Shown one piece after another: positions 14,797 to 23,231 of a stretch of DNA of 36,959 nt. Both the position numbers and the translations under genes were made by a program. The stretch's first letter is position 1. Each line of letters opens with the position of its first letter. The stretch spans positions 1 to 36,959 of the forward strand of contig JAIRWM010000099.1 in NCBI GenBank assembly GCA_031268975.1. The letters are read 5' to 3'. The DNA comes from Treponema sp. Lineage in GTDB: Bacteria > Spirochaetota > Spirochaetia > Treponematales > Breznakiellaceae. The notes under the pieces were generated by a model that was given only the letters and a program-made list of their open reading frames with translations, did not search any database and was not told the DNA's origin.

Positions 14797-16073
14797 GTCA
14801 GGCGGTACTCAACTCCCTTTCCGCCGGGGTCGTTCCCCGTATAGGGCTGGAATACATAGCCGTAGGCCGCAGAAGGGAAATTGAGACCGTCCTTGGAGAC
14901 CTTGAAAGCATTGCGCAGGGCGCCTCGGCGTTCCGTTTTATCATAGGCCGCTACGGCAGCGGAAAAAGTTTTTTCCTTCAGGCAATGCGGAACTACGCCA
15001 TGGACAGGGACTATGTCTGCGCCGACGCCGACCTTTCCCCGGACAAGCGTTTTTCCGGCTCTTCCGGCGCGGGAAGGGCCACCTACCGGGAACTGATGCA
15101 GCGGCTTTCCACGAAGCTCAGGCCCGACGGCGGCGCTCTTGAAGGGCTGCTGCAGAAGTGGATCAATTCCATACAGAGCGGGATTATCGCGGCGGGCTGC
15201 GGCCCGGACGATCCGGAACTGGGTTCCCGGGTGGAATGGAAAATTCTTGAAACGGCGGGCGAGATGGAAGAATTTGCCCACGGCTTCGACTTTGCCGCCG
15301 CCGTCCGTGCCTATTACCGGGGCTTTGCCTTGGGCGACGACGGAAAAAAGCATTCAGCCCTCCGCTGGCTGCGCGGAGAATATGCCACGCGCAGCGAGGC
15401 GAAGCGGGATCTTTCTGTTGGTGAAATTGTCAATGACAACAACTGGTACGATCATCTCAAGCTGTTCGCTTTTTTTTGTTCCAAAATCGGCTACAGGGGG
15501 CTTCTTGTTTTTATTGACGAAGGAGTGAATCTTTTCAAGATCACGAACCGCATCTCCAGGGAAAACAATTACGAAAAACTTCTTTCAATATTCAACGACA
15601 TTATGCAGGGAAAGGCGTCGAAGATCGGCTTTTATCTCGGCGGCACTCCGCAGTTTCTCGAAGACCAGCGCCGGGGACTGGCAAGTTACCCGGCCCTGAA
15701 AAGCAGGCTTGAGGAAAGCCGCTTTGTCCGCTCCGGGCATGTTGATTCAGGAAGTCCCATTATACGCCTTTCCCGGCTTGGCAACGAGGAAATTTACATA
15801 CTGCTTGAACGGCTTTCGGAAATACACGCCATCCACTACGGATACCAGCAGTGGCTTGGCGAGGAAGAACTGCGCGCGTTTCTGGATCTTGCGCTTTCCG
15901 GTCCCGGCGCGGACGAGTTTATCACTCCCCGTGAAATAAGCCGGGACTTTTTAAGCCTGCTCAACATCCTCAAAGACGAAGACGGCGTCGACTATTACCA
16001 GCTTATACGCAGGGAGGACCGCCGGGTACACGCGGCCGACCCGGAAGAGCTTTACGCGAATTTTGAGCTGTAG
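14775..16073 (+). CDS. DUF2791/BrxD-like P-loop ATPase, SngB-like subunit of a Shango-type system
   Basis: A 432-residue ATPase. It opens with the family signature SLSAGVVPRIGLEYIAVGRRREIE, followed by Walker A GRYGSGKS (residues 58-65, Lys64) and Walker B GLLVFIDEG (Asp248, Glu249). It then has the conserved IGFYLGGTPQFLEDQRRGLASYPALKSRL block seen in BrxD and DUF2791 proteins, which includes the sensor and arginine region. The C-terminal part (ITPREISRDFLSLLNIL) resembles the winged-helix-like end of these proteins. Its start overlaps the TerB-domain gene by 22 bp and the helicase begins within 5 nt of its stop, so all three are tightly coupled. Expected role: an ATP-driven component acting with the helicase on DNA during phage attack. 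BrxD of BREX is a homologue, but the BREX core is absent. Confidence 0.82.
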   Translation: MEIPKRISQAVLNSLSAGVVPRIGLEYIAVGRRREIETVLGDLESIAQGASAFRFIIGRYGSGKSFFLQAMRNYAMDRDYVCADADLSPDKRFSGSSGAGRATYRELMQRLSTKLRPDGGALEGLLQKWINSIQSGIIAAGCGPDDPELGSRVEWKILETAGEMEEFAHGFDFAAAVRAYYRGFALGDDGKKHSALRWLRGEYATRSEAKRDLSVGEIVNDNNWYDHLKLFAFFCSKIGYRGLLVFIDEGVNLFKITNRISRENNYEKLLSIFNDIMQGKASKIGFYLGGTPQFLEDQRRGLASYPALKSRLEESRFVRSGHVDSGSPIIRLSRLGNEEIYILLERLSEIHAIHYGYQQWLGEEELRAFLDLALSGPGADEFITPREISRDFLSLLNILKDEDGVDYYQLIRREDRRVHAADPEELYANFEL

Positions 16074-16077
16074 TCTC

Positions 16078-18267
16078 ATGGCGTATTCCCGGCTTGCCCC
16101 GTTTTTGCGCGAATACATCTACAGTCAAAAATGGACTGAGCTCCGCCGTATTCAGGAAGCGGCGATTCATGAAGTCTTTGACGGAACGGGCCACATACTT
16201 ATCGCATCGGGAACGGCATCCGGCAAAACGGAAGCGGCGTTTCTGCCGCTGCTTTCGCTGCTTGCCTCCGGGCGGGCCGAAGGACAGGCGGCGCCCCTTG
16301 TACTCTGTATCAGCCCGCTTAAAGCGCTGATTAACGATCAGTATGAGCGGCTAAAAAAAATAACCGCCGGTAAAGTACCGCTGTGGCGCTGGCACGGGGA
16401 CGTGGCCGAAAATCACAAAAAGCAGTTTCTTGCGGATCCGGGAGGTGTGCTTATCATAACTCCGGAATCCATGGAAGCCCTGCTTCTCAGGCAGGCGCGG
16501 AACATCAGGCGTATTTTTGCCGCCCTTGCGTTTGTGGTGATAGACGAAGCGCATATTTTTATGGGAAGCGAGCGCGGTTCCCAGCTTATGTGTCAACTTG
16601 CCCTGATAGAACAGGAACGCTCCGCCGGCGGTTTGGGCGGATGCGCGCGGCGGCTTGGGCTGTCCGCCACATTGGGAGATTACGACGGCGGGCAGTCGTG
16701 GCTTTCCCAGGGAACGGGAATGCCCGCCGTTCTGTTAAACGAGCCGGGTGAAAAACGGCGAATCAGGGTTGCCGTTGATTATTTCACCGGGGGCGCAGCG
16801 GAAGAAGCGTTTTACGAGGCTCTGTATGAACAGTGCCGGAACAGGCGGGCCATCATCTTTACAAACAGCCGGCTTGAAGCGGAACAATGCGTCCGTTCAC
16901 TGAGGCGTCTTGCCGCCGCGCTCGGGGAAAACGACATTTTCCACATACACCACGGCAGCATCGCTTCCCCGCTCAGGGACGAAGCGGAAGAAAAGCTCAG
17001 GTCAGGCGAAGGCCCTTCGGTAATCGCCGCCACGGCGACGCTTGAACTGGGAATCGATATCGGCGATCTGGACCGGATACTGCAAATCGGCCCGCCTTGG
17101 TCGGTCTCGGCCTTTGTCCAGCGCCTTGGCAGATCCGGCAGAAAAAACGGCAGGCCGGAAATGTACTTTACCGTCTTTGACCATGCCGCCGTTCCCGGCT
17201 GTTCCGGCCTGTCCTCCATACCCTGGGATCTTCTGCGGACCATCGCGGTTATTGAACTGTACCTGAATGAAAAGTGGATCGAGCCTCCGGAAAAAAAAAC
17301 CCTTCCCTACAGCCTTTTCGCCCACGAATTGCTCGGACTGCTCGGTTCGCTTGGCGAACACAGCCCTCTTTCGCTGTGCGGGCGTCTGTTTGCCATGCCG
17401 CCCTTCGCGCGGTCTTCCATCACAAAAGATGATTTCGATGTGATTCTTGGACATTTTCGCAAATGCCGCTATGTTGAAAAAACCGGGGAAGGTCTTATCA
17501 TCCTTGGTACGGAAGGCGAAAAAATCGTCAACCGCCACAGCTTTTACTCGGTGTTCCCCGGCGAGGAAACGTTCAAGGTTATTTTTGAAGGCCGCGAACT
17601 GGGAACGGTAAACTTTGTACCGCCGCCGGGCAGCGTTATAACGGTGGCGGGCCACGCCTGGCTTGCCGAAAGCATTGACGGCGGCCGGCGGGAAATCCGG
17701 GTGCGGGAGGCCGGCAAAACGGGAGAAGCCGGCAGACTTTGGGGCGGCGGCGGCGGAAACGTACACCGGCGGATCGCGGAAAAAGTCAGGCAAATTCTCG
17801 CGGAAAACGGACGCTACGGATATCTGGGCGCCGCCGCGGAGAACGCCCTTCTCCGGGGAAGACGCGCCGCCAGGGAAGCGGGCATACTGGAAAAAACCGC
17901 CGCCGCCATTCCCAGAAAATCAGGCGATACCTTCACGAGGCTTTTTATCGCCCCCTGGCTCGGCGGCGCCGGAATGAGAACCGTCGACGCGTTCCTGAAA
18001 AAACCCGATATCCAAAAAAAACTCGCGCTGCTTTCATTTGAGCGGGAAGGGGATTTTTATTTCACCGTGAAAACACGCCATGACGAGGAAACATTTATCA
18101 AAACCCTTGCCGAAGAAGCCGGAGCGCTCCGGGAGAGCGGCGGCTCTCTCTTTCCAAAAACAATTCCTTTCACGGACAAATACGACTACCTTCTTCCGGA
18201 AAAACTTCTGGTAAAACAGTACACGGCGAACATGCTCGACACAGACGGCACTCTTTACATATTGTAA
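16078..18267 (+). CDS. Lhr-like DEAH-box helicase, SngC-like subunit of a Shango-type system
   Basis: A 729-residue superfamily 2 helicase. Motifs in order: Walker A SGTASGKTEAAF (Lys50), Ia SPLKALINDQYERL, II VIDEAHIF (Asp156-His159), III LGLSATLGD, IV RAIIFTNSRLEAEQC, V ATATLELGIDIGDLDRILQIG, VI FVQRLGRSGRK. The order and wording match the Lhr/BrxHI type. A C-terminal region of about 250 residues with a VHRRIAEKVRQIL segment follows. The ATG at 16078 gives homology from the first residues (QKWTELRRIQEAA is the Q-motif-like start); an in-frame TTG at 16063 overlapping the ATPase stop would add five residues. Presumed to unwind or translocate on DNA, powered by ATP, in complex with the ATPase and TerB protein. 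It closes the three-gene defence module; a lipoprotein gene follows after 22 bp. Confidence 0.85.
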   Translation: MAYSRLAPFLREYIYSQKWTELRRIQEAAIHEVFDGTGHILIASGTASGKTEAAFLPLLSLLASGRAEGQAAPLVLCISPLKALINDQYERLKKITAGKVPLWRWHGDVAENHKKQFLADPGGVLIITPESMEALLLRQARNIRRIFAALAFVVIDEAHIFMGSERGSQLMCQLALIEQERSAGGLGGCARRLGLSATLGDYDGGQSWLSQGTGMPAVLLNEPGEKRRIRVAVDYFTGGAAEEAFYEALYEQCRNRRAIIFTNSRLEAEQCVRSLRRLAAALGENDIFHIHHGSIASPLRDEAEEKLRSGEGPSVIAATATLELGIDIGDLDRILQIGPPWSVSAFVQRLGRSGRKNGRPEMYFTVFDHAAVPGCSGLSSIPWDLLRTIAVIELYLNEKWIEPPEKKTLPYSLFAHELLGLLGSLGEHSPLSLCGRLFAMPPFARSSITKDDFDVILGHFRKCRYVEKTGEGLIILGTEGEKIVNRHSFYSVFPGEETFKVIFEGRELGTVNFVPPPGSVITVAGHAWLAESIDGGRREIRVREAGKTGEAGRLWGGGGGNVHRRIAEKVRQILAENGRYGYLGAAAENALLRGRRAAREAGILEKTAAAIPRKSGDTFTRLFIAPWLGGAGMRTVDAFLKKPDIQKKLALLSFEREGDFYFTVKTRHDEETFIKTLAEEAGALRESGGSLFPKTIPFTDKYDYLLPEKLLVKQYTANMLDTDGTLYIL

Positions 18268-18289
18268 TTTCCGTATGATACTCTTACCC

Positions 18290-19663
18290 ATGAAAACGCG
18301 ATTCGGCGGCATGCCGCTGCTTGCGCTGGTTTTGCTGGCGGCGGGCTGCGATCTTTTTCAGGTTTCACTCGCGGATTACCTTCGTGAATTTCCCCAGGAA
18401 CTGCGTCTGACAGATATTTGGGCAACGCATAACGGCATCGATTTTCGCCCGCTGGAACCGTTTGAGCCGGGCCGGAACAGCTTTACCATTGTGGTTACGC
18501 CGGCGGCGGGTATCGGCATTGCCCTTCAGGCCGCGGCAAACGGCGCTTCCACGGCCGCCTGCCCTGTTCCATGGCTTATTCCCCCGCGTTCCACCCAGCA
18601 GGTAAACAGTTATCTTTCGTACAATTCGTACCGTTCTGATCAAACGGAAAGCATCACCGTTACCGCGGCAAACGGCGCTTCCATGACGTATGCTGTGAAA
18701 ATAATCTGGGCAAAGCTGATAACAAACCCCGATGAGATACGCGGCGGCCTGGATCAGGATTATTACCTTAAACCCGGCCTTTCTCCCATCGCACTTCCGG
18801 GAAACTGGGTCCCCGTGGGAACCGCCGCCGTTCCGTTTAAAGGCAGCCTGCGGGGAAACGGAACGGTCATTACCATGCACAGTATTGCCCCGGTTTTGCC
18901 TGTCGACGCCGGCAGCCAGGGGCTTTTCGGCTGTATCGAAGATGCCGTTGTCGAAGACCTGAGTATACGGCTTGACGGCGTGGGAACAAATGCGGCGCAC
19001 TCGGGCGGCCTTGCCGGAACATCGTCCAAAAGTCTGATACAGCGGGTGCGGGTATCCGGCGCGCTTAACCAGGCTTATACGGGGGGAACTTCGGCAAACT
19101 CAGGCGGTATCGCGGGAACCCTGGATGACAAGGCGGCGATTTACAACTGTGTTTCCACCGTCACTGTTTCAGGGTCCGCGGCCGCGTTACCGGCCAGCTC
19201 TTTTTATATGGGCGGCGTTGCGGGAAACGAAGTATACACATCGGGCGGATACATCATCAATACCTGCGCGTCCGGTAATGTTACCGCTTCATCCCCGGCA
19301 ACCGTCGGGGGCATTACCGGGGGCGGCGGCTACAGCCCGAATCACGCCACGCCCAATTCAAGCATAGAGGGCTGCGTCGTCATCAGCGGCACCCTTGATT
19401 CAGGAGGAGGCAGGGTTGATTATATTCTGGGGCAATGGGATGGTCCGACAACGGGCGGTGCAATCAATCTTAATGATCAGAACTACTATCTTTACACAAC
19501 CGGCAAATCGGGATCTTCCGAAGCCCCCGGCAATCGTATTACAGGAACCGCCAAAACGGAAGCAGAGCTGAAAACCCAGACAACCTATACCGGTCTTGGC
19601 TGGGCTTTTCCGGCAGTCTGGAAGATGGGCGCGAGCGGGTATCCCGCCCTGTGGTGGGAATAA
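18290..19663 (+). CDS. GLUG-repeat surface lipoprotein
   Basis: A 457-residue exported protein. It begins with a lipoprotein signal (MKTRFGGMPLLALVLLAAGCDLF, lipobox LAAGC). An N-terminal beta-sandwich-like region (residues about 40-145, including TESITVTAANGASMTYAVKI) resembles the cadherin-like domains found in treponemal lipoproteins. The rest holds GLUG-type repeats: GLFG, GGLAG, GGIAG, GGVAG and GGITG, each followed by short beta strands such as NCVSTVTVSG and TCASGNVTASS. It ends in a W-rich segment (GWAFPAVWKMGASGYPALWWE) common to this family. The ATG at 18290 has a TATGAT box 10 nt upstream but no convincing -35, so it may use its own weak promoter or the defence operon's. Likely a surface adhesin or matrix-binding protein; ligand unknown. 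Confidence 0.75.
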   Translation: MKTRFGGMPLLALVLLAAGCDLFQVSLADYLREFPQELRLTDIWATHNGIDFRPLEPFEPGRNSFTIVVTPAAGIGIALQAAANGASTAACPVPWLIPPRSTQQVNSYLSYNSYRSDQTESITVTAANGASMTYAVKIIWAKLITNPDEIRGGLDQDYYLKPGLSPIALPGNWVPVGTAAVPFKGSLRGNGTVITMHSIAPVLPVDAGSQGLFGCIEDAVVEDLSIRLDGVGTNAAHSGGLAGTSSKSLIQRVRVSGALNQAYTGGTSANSGGIAGTLDDKAAIYNCVSTVTVSGSAAALPASSFYMGGVAGNEVYTSGGYIINTCASGNVTASSPATVGGITGGGGYSPNHATPNSSIEGCVVISGTLDSGGGRVDYILGQWDGPTTGGAINLNDQNYYLYTTGKSGSSEAPGNRITGTAKTEAELKTQTTYTGLGWAFPAVWKMGASGYPALWWE

Positions 19664-19690
19664 GGCCGTACCCGCGGGAGTTTTTATTCA

Positions 19691-21541
19691 GTGAAAGCGC
19701 AGGCGACAAAAACCGTTCGTTATCCCATCGGCTTTAAGCTGATGTTTATCATCACCGGGCTTTTGGCTCTGGCCCTTGGAGCGATTACCGTTCTTGTCTC
19801 GACGCTGGTTTCAATTGATGTCAGGGTAACGGCGGAAAACACAAACTTTCAGGTTAACGCCCAGGCGGCACAGGCGGCGGAAAGCGTTCTTTCCGTAAAC
19901 AGGTCGGCGGTTCTTACGCTTCTCCGTTCACTGCGGGCCGTCGAGATGGAAAGCCGGCGGCATGTCCTTCTGGATTATTTCTTTTCCGAAAACAGCGAAT
20001 TCGCCGCGTTAACCGCGGACGGACAGACCTTTATCAACAGCGGTTTTTTTCGCGTTCACGAAACAAGTTCAGATCCTGTGTATTCATACCTTGATTCCAG
20101 AAATGATTATCTGGCCAGGGCGGAAGCCGGGGAAACCATAATTATCAACGCCTCTGATGTTTTTAAATCGCCCATGCTTGTCATGATCCTGCCGGTGTCC
20201 CGCTCTCTGCCTTCACAAGCCGCGGCGGTATTTTTTTCATCCGAAAAGCTCGCCCAAATTTTCGGGGAAAACGTCAATTTGTCGTATATGGTTAACGGCG
20301 ACGGGGACATACTTATCCACCCGGATCAAAGCCTTGTACTTGAGGCCGTAAGTTACCGGGACGATCCCTTTATCAAATTTACGCGCGCACGGGGAGAAAA
20401 GCAGCTGCAAAATTTGTATACCGATTCGGCAGGTCACAGACATTTTGGCGCGTATACAAAACTTCCAACCGCGAACCTCGCGGTAATCACCACCATAGGC
20501 TACGATATTGTATTTGAGGGAATAGCCGCGACGACAACCCGCAACATTTGGCTCAGCGCCGGGGTGCTTTGTATTTCAATGCTCTGTGTCTGGTTTTTTT
20601 CCAAAACGATCAGCGATCCGTTAAAAAATCTTTCGGCGGCGGCGGGACGGGTAAAAAACGGCGAATTTAACATTGCGCTTCAAAGCAAAAACCGGGACGA
20701 AATAGGGCTTTTAACCTCAAGCTTTGTGGAAATGAGCCGGGGATTGGCCGAACGGGAACGGCTTAAAGATACATTCGGCCGTTTTATCAACAGGGAAATC
20801 GCGGAACAGGCATTGAAGGGCAGGCTTGAACTTGGAGGAGAAACAAAACAGGTTACGGTCTTTTTTTCCGACCTTCGAAACTTTACCTCCATCGCGGAAA
20901 ACATGAGTCCCCAGGATGTTGTCGGGTTCCTCAATTCATACCTTTCCCGGATGGTTAAATGCGTTACAAAAACCGGCGGGGTAGTTGATAAATTTATCGG
21001 AGACGCGATTATGGCCATCTGGGGAAGCCCGGTGTCCAGCGGCAATGTCGCGCGGGACGCCCTGTCCTGTATCCGCTCCGCCTTGATGATGCGGGTCGCG
21101 CTGACGGAATACAACCAGAGCCGTGGTTCGAATAACAGGCCGTACTTAACAATTGGCTGCGGCATCAATACCGGCGACGTGGTCGCGGGCCAGATAGGTT
21201 CCACTGAACGGATGGAATATACGGTTATCGGCGATACAGTGAACCTTGCTTCCCGGACCGAAGCGTTAAACAAACCCTTCAACACGGATATTCTAATTAC
21301 GGAAAACACCTGGAACCTCGTAAAGGATTTTATCATTGCGGAAGAAATGCCAAATGTCAGCATAAAGGGAAAGGAAAAACCTATCCGCATGTTCGCGGTG
21401 ATAAACCGGCGGGTGCGGGGAGACAGGCGGGTGAAACCCGCGACACTTGCCGAACTAAGACAGCATCTTGGACTCCCGGCTCCCGACTTAAGCTCCACGG
21501 ACGTACAGGCGGTGGAAAAGAAATATAAACTCCATGACTAA
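19691..21541 (+). CDS. Membrane-bound class III adenylate cyclase with extracytoplasmic sensor and HAMP domain
   Basis: A 616-residue receptor cyclase making cAMP from ATP. Layout: membrane helix near 15-38, an extracytoplasmic ligand-binding region (dCache-like, about 45-275), second helix (IWLSAGVLCISMLCVWFF, about 280-300), HAMP (ISDPLKNLSAAAGRVKNGEF) and catalytic domain from about 380. Metal ligands are FFSDLRNFT (Asp394) and KFIGDAIMAIWG (Asp438, with the Lys of the KFIGD motif for adenine recognition); YTVIGDTVNLASRTEALNK carries the Asp, Asn and Arg expected of adenylate-type cyclases. The start is GTG 19691 with GGGAG 10 nt before it. It overlaps the FecR-domain gene by 8 bp, and that overlaps the outer-membrane-like gene, so signal input and envelope proteins are coupled. 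Ligand unknown. Confidence 0.9.
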   Translation: MKAQATKTVRYPIGFKLMFIITGLLALALGAITVLVSTLVSIDVRVTAENTNFQVNAQAAQAAESVLSVNRSAVLTLLRSLRAVEMESRRHVLLDYFFSENSEFAALTADGQTFINSGFFRVHETSSDPVYSYLDSRNDYLARAEAGETIIINASDVFKSPMLVMILPVSRSLPSQAAAVFFSSEKLAQIFGENVNLSYMVNGDGDILIHPDQSLVLEAVSYRDDPFIKFTRARGEKQLQNLYTDSAGHRHFGAYTKLPTANLAVITTIGYDIVFEGIAATTTRNIWLSAGVLCISMLCVWFFSKTISDPLKNLSAAAGRVKNGEFNIALQSKNRDEIGLLTSSFVEMSRGLAERERLKDTFGRFINREIAEQALKGRLELGGETKQVTVFFSDLRNFTSIAENMSPQDVVGFLNSYLSRMVKCVTKTGGVVDKFIGDAIMAIWGSPVSSGNVARDALSCIRSALMMRVALTEYNQSRGSNNRPYLTIGCGINTGDVVAGQIGSTERMEYTVIGDTVNLASRTEALNKPFNTDILITENTWNLVKDFIIAEEMPNVSIKGKEKPIRMFAVINRRVRGDRRVKPATLAELRQHLGLPAPDLSSTDVQAVEKKYKLHD

Positions 21542-23231
21542 AAAAGGCGGCGGGATTCGGGATTTACTTGTTTCGATCCTTTTCATATTGGGCGCGGCGT
21601 TTTGTTTTATGATGTTCTGGAGGGATTTTAACAGAACCATGGATCACTCAGGCCGCCCCCTTGGAACCATAACGTATAAAAAACAGGCCGCCGGGCGGCG
21701 GTTTCAGGATCGGGTACTCTGGGTCAGGCTTTTTCGCGGCGCTCCGGTACACCGGGGGGATTATATACGTACCGCCGAACTTTCAGAGGCGAGCATCCGT
21801 TTTACCGATGGAGCGAACATTGATCTCGCTGAAAATTCCCTTATTCAGGTACAGGTTAAAAACGGAAAAAACACCGTCGATCTTGCCGCCGGCGGCCTTA
21901 CCCTCAGCGGGGGCGATTCTTCGGATTCCGAAATAACCATTCTTGTTTCCGGTAAAAACCGGGTGGAACTTGGCAGGGGCGCCGTGGTAAGCGCGTCCGC
22001 GGACGGCGGCGGAAAATTCACCATGCAGATTCTCGAAGGCGAAGTTACGGTCAACAAGGAAACCCTTGCCGCCGGAGACAGTTTTTCCACAGTGCCCCTT
22101 GAGGCGCGGGCGGCGCCCCTGTCTCCCCAGCCTGATGTCCGCGTTATAAGCGGTGATGGAAGCGTGGAAATGCCGTTTGTCTGGACCCGGCACAATTATT
22201 CCGGCGGTACACGGCTTGATCTCGCTTTTGACCGCCGCTTTGGGGATATTGACAGAAGCCTTGTAATCCCGGACGGCCGGGAATCTGCCGTGCTGAGCCT
22301 GGAACCGGGAATATACTGGTGGCGGGTCTACCCCGACACGGGAGAAGCTCCCCGGGCCGCGGGAAAAATCACCGTCCTTCCCCTGCTTGTCCCGAAACCG
22401 CTTAGTCCCCCGGAAGGCAAAACATTTTACCTTGACGGCTCGGCAAATACTGAAGTACGTTTTTTCTGGAACAGCGGGGATCGTCCGCCTGAAATCTCCG
22501 TCTCAGGGGACTATGTCATGGAGCTGTCCGGTTCCCCCGGATTCGATCCGCCCGTCTTTTCAGCACGGGTTGAAGGAGCGGAAAGCGGCGCCCTCGTTCA
22601 AGACCTCGAAGAAGGAACATGGTACTGGAGGGTGCGGCACGATTTCCCCGGCGTCGAGTTCCCGCCGGCCGGATCGTACTTTACCGTCGCCGCCGGAACC
22701 CCGCCCCGGACAGCCGTCGCCTTGTTCGCAGAGCCGCCCACACCCAGCCCCGCGCCGGCGGCCGCTGCCCCGGTTGCCGCGCCTGATCCCGTGCGGGCGG
22801 CGGCGCCCCCGGTTACCGCGCCTGATCCCGTGCGGGCGGCGGCGCCTCCGCCGGAGCTCCTTCCCCCTCCTTCCGGCATGGAGCCGTTTGACCGCTATGT
22901 ACTGGACGCCGGCGCGATACAAAAAAGCCGCAGGGTGCTGTTCGGCTGGAATGGTGTACCGGGCGCAAATTCGTATATCTTCACGATTTTTGAAGAAACG
23001 TCCGGGGGGCCAAATTTTCTGTTCAGCGTGGAAACGGCCCGGCCGTCTTATGTCCTTGACGATCTCAGGCTGCTTGAACGGGGTTCTTTTGTCTGGAGGG
23101 TTGAGGCCGTCGTGAAAAACGAAGACCGGATTGACCGGCGGGGAACACCCGGAGAAAACCGCTTTATCGTGGACGTTCCCCTGCCCGGAGATCCGAAGAT
23201 CAAAGAACCGGGCGTGCTTTATGGACGCTAG
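21534..23231 (+). CDS. FecR-domain membrane-anchored protein
   Basis: A 565-residue protein with one N-terminal membrane helix (LLVSILFILGAAFCFMMFW) and a periplasmic remainder. Residues about 65-185 fit the FecR domain: RGDYIRTAELSEASIRFTDGANIDLAENSLIQV, then LEGEVTVNKETLAAGDSFS. After it come fibronectin-like beta segments that repeat a pattern ending in WYWRVR or YWWRVYP (near 260, 365 and 520), and a Pro/Ala linker with two identical-length 13-residue repeats (PVAAPDPVRAAAP) around residues 413-438. It overlaps the cyclase upstream and the outer-membrane-like gene downstream. There is no ECF sigma factor next to it, unlike classical FecR, so it more likely scaffolds or senses the envelope with the cyclase and barrel protein. 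Confidence 0.8.
   Translation: MTKKGGGIRDLLVSILFILGAAFCFMMFWRDFNRTMDHSGRPLGTITYKKQAAGRRFQDRVLWVRLFRGAPVHRGDYIRTAELSEASIRFTDGANIDLAENSLIQVQVKNGKNTVDLAAGGLTLSGGDSSDSEITILVSGKNRVELGRGAVVSASADGGGKFTMQILEGEVTVNKETLAAGDSFSTVPLEARAAPLSPQPDVRVISGDGSVEMPFVWTRHNYSGGTRLDLAFDRRFGDIDRSLVIPDGRESAVLSLEPGIYWWRVYPDTGEAPRAAGKITVLPLLVPKPLSPPEGKTFYLDGSANTEVRFFWNSGDRPPEISVSGDYVMELSGSPGFDPPVFSARVEGAESGALVQDLEEGTWYWRVRHDFPGVEFPPAGSYFTVAAGTPPRTAVALFAEPPTPSPAPAAAAPVAAPDPVRAAAPPVTAPDPVRAAAPPPELLPPPSGMEPFDRYVLDAGAIQKSRRVLFGWNGVPGANSYIFTIFEETSGGPNFLFSVETARPSYVLDDLRLLERGSFVWRVEAVVKNEDRIDRRGTPGENRFIVDVPLPGDPKIKEPGVLYGR
22771..22848 (+). repeat. Two-copy 39-bp in-frame tandem repeat
   Basis: Two adjacent 39-nt units (22771-22809 and 22810-22848) differing at about two positions. 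Each codes for P-V-(A/T)-A-P-D-P-V-R-A-A-A-P in the linker of the FecR-domain protein. It probably expands and contracts by slippage or recombination and changes linker length only in multiples of 13 residues. Confidence 0.85.

Noticed and set aside
14775-18267. ATPase and helicase as part of a BREX system (BrxD/BrxHI)
   Set aside because: No PglX methylase, PglZ, BrxC or BrxA/B gene is in the flanks, and the first gene is a TerB-domain protein, which fits Shango better.
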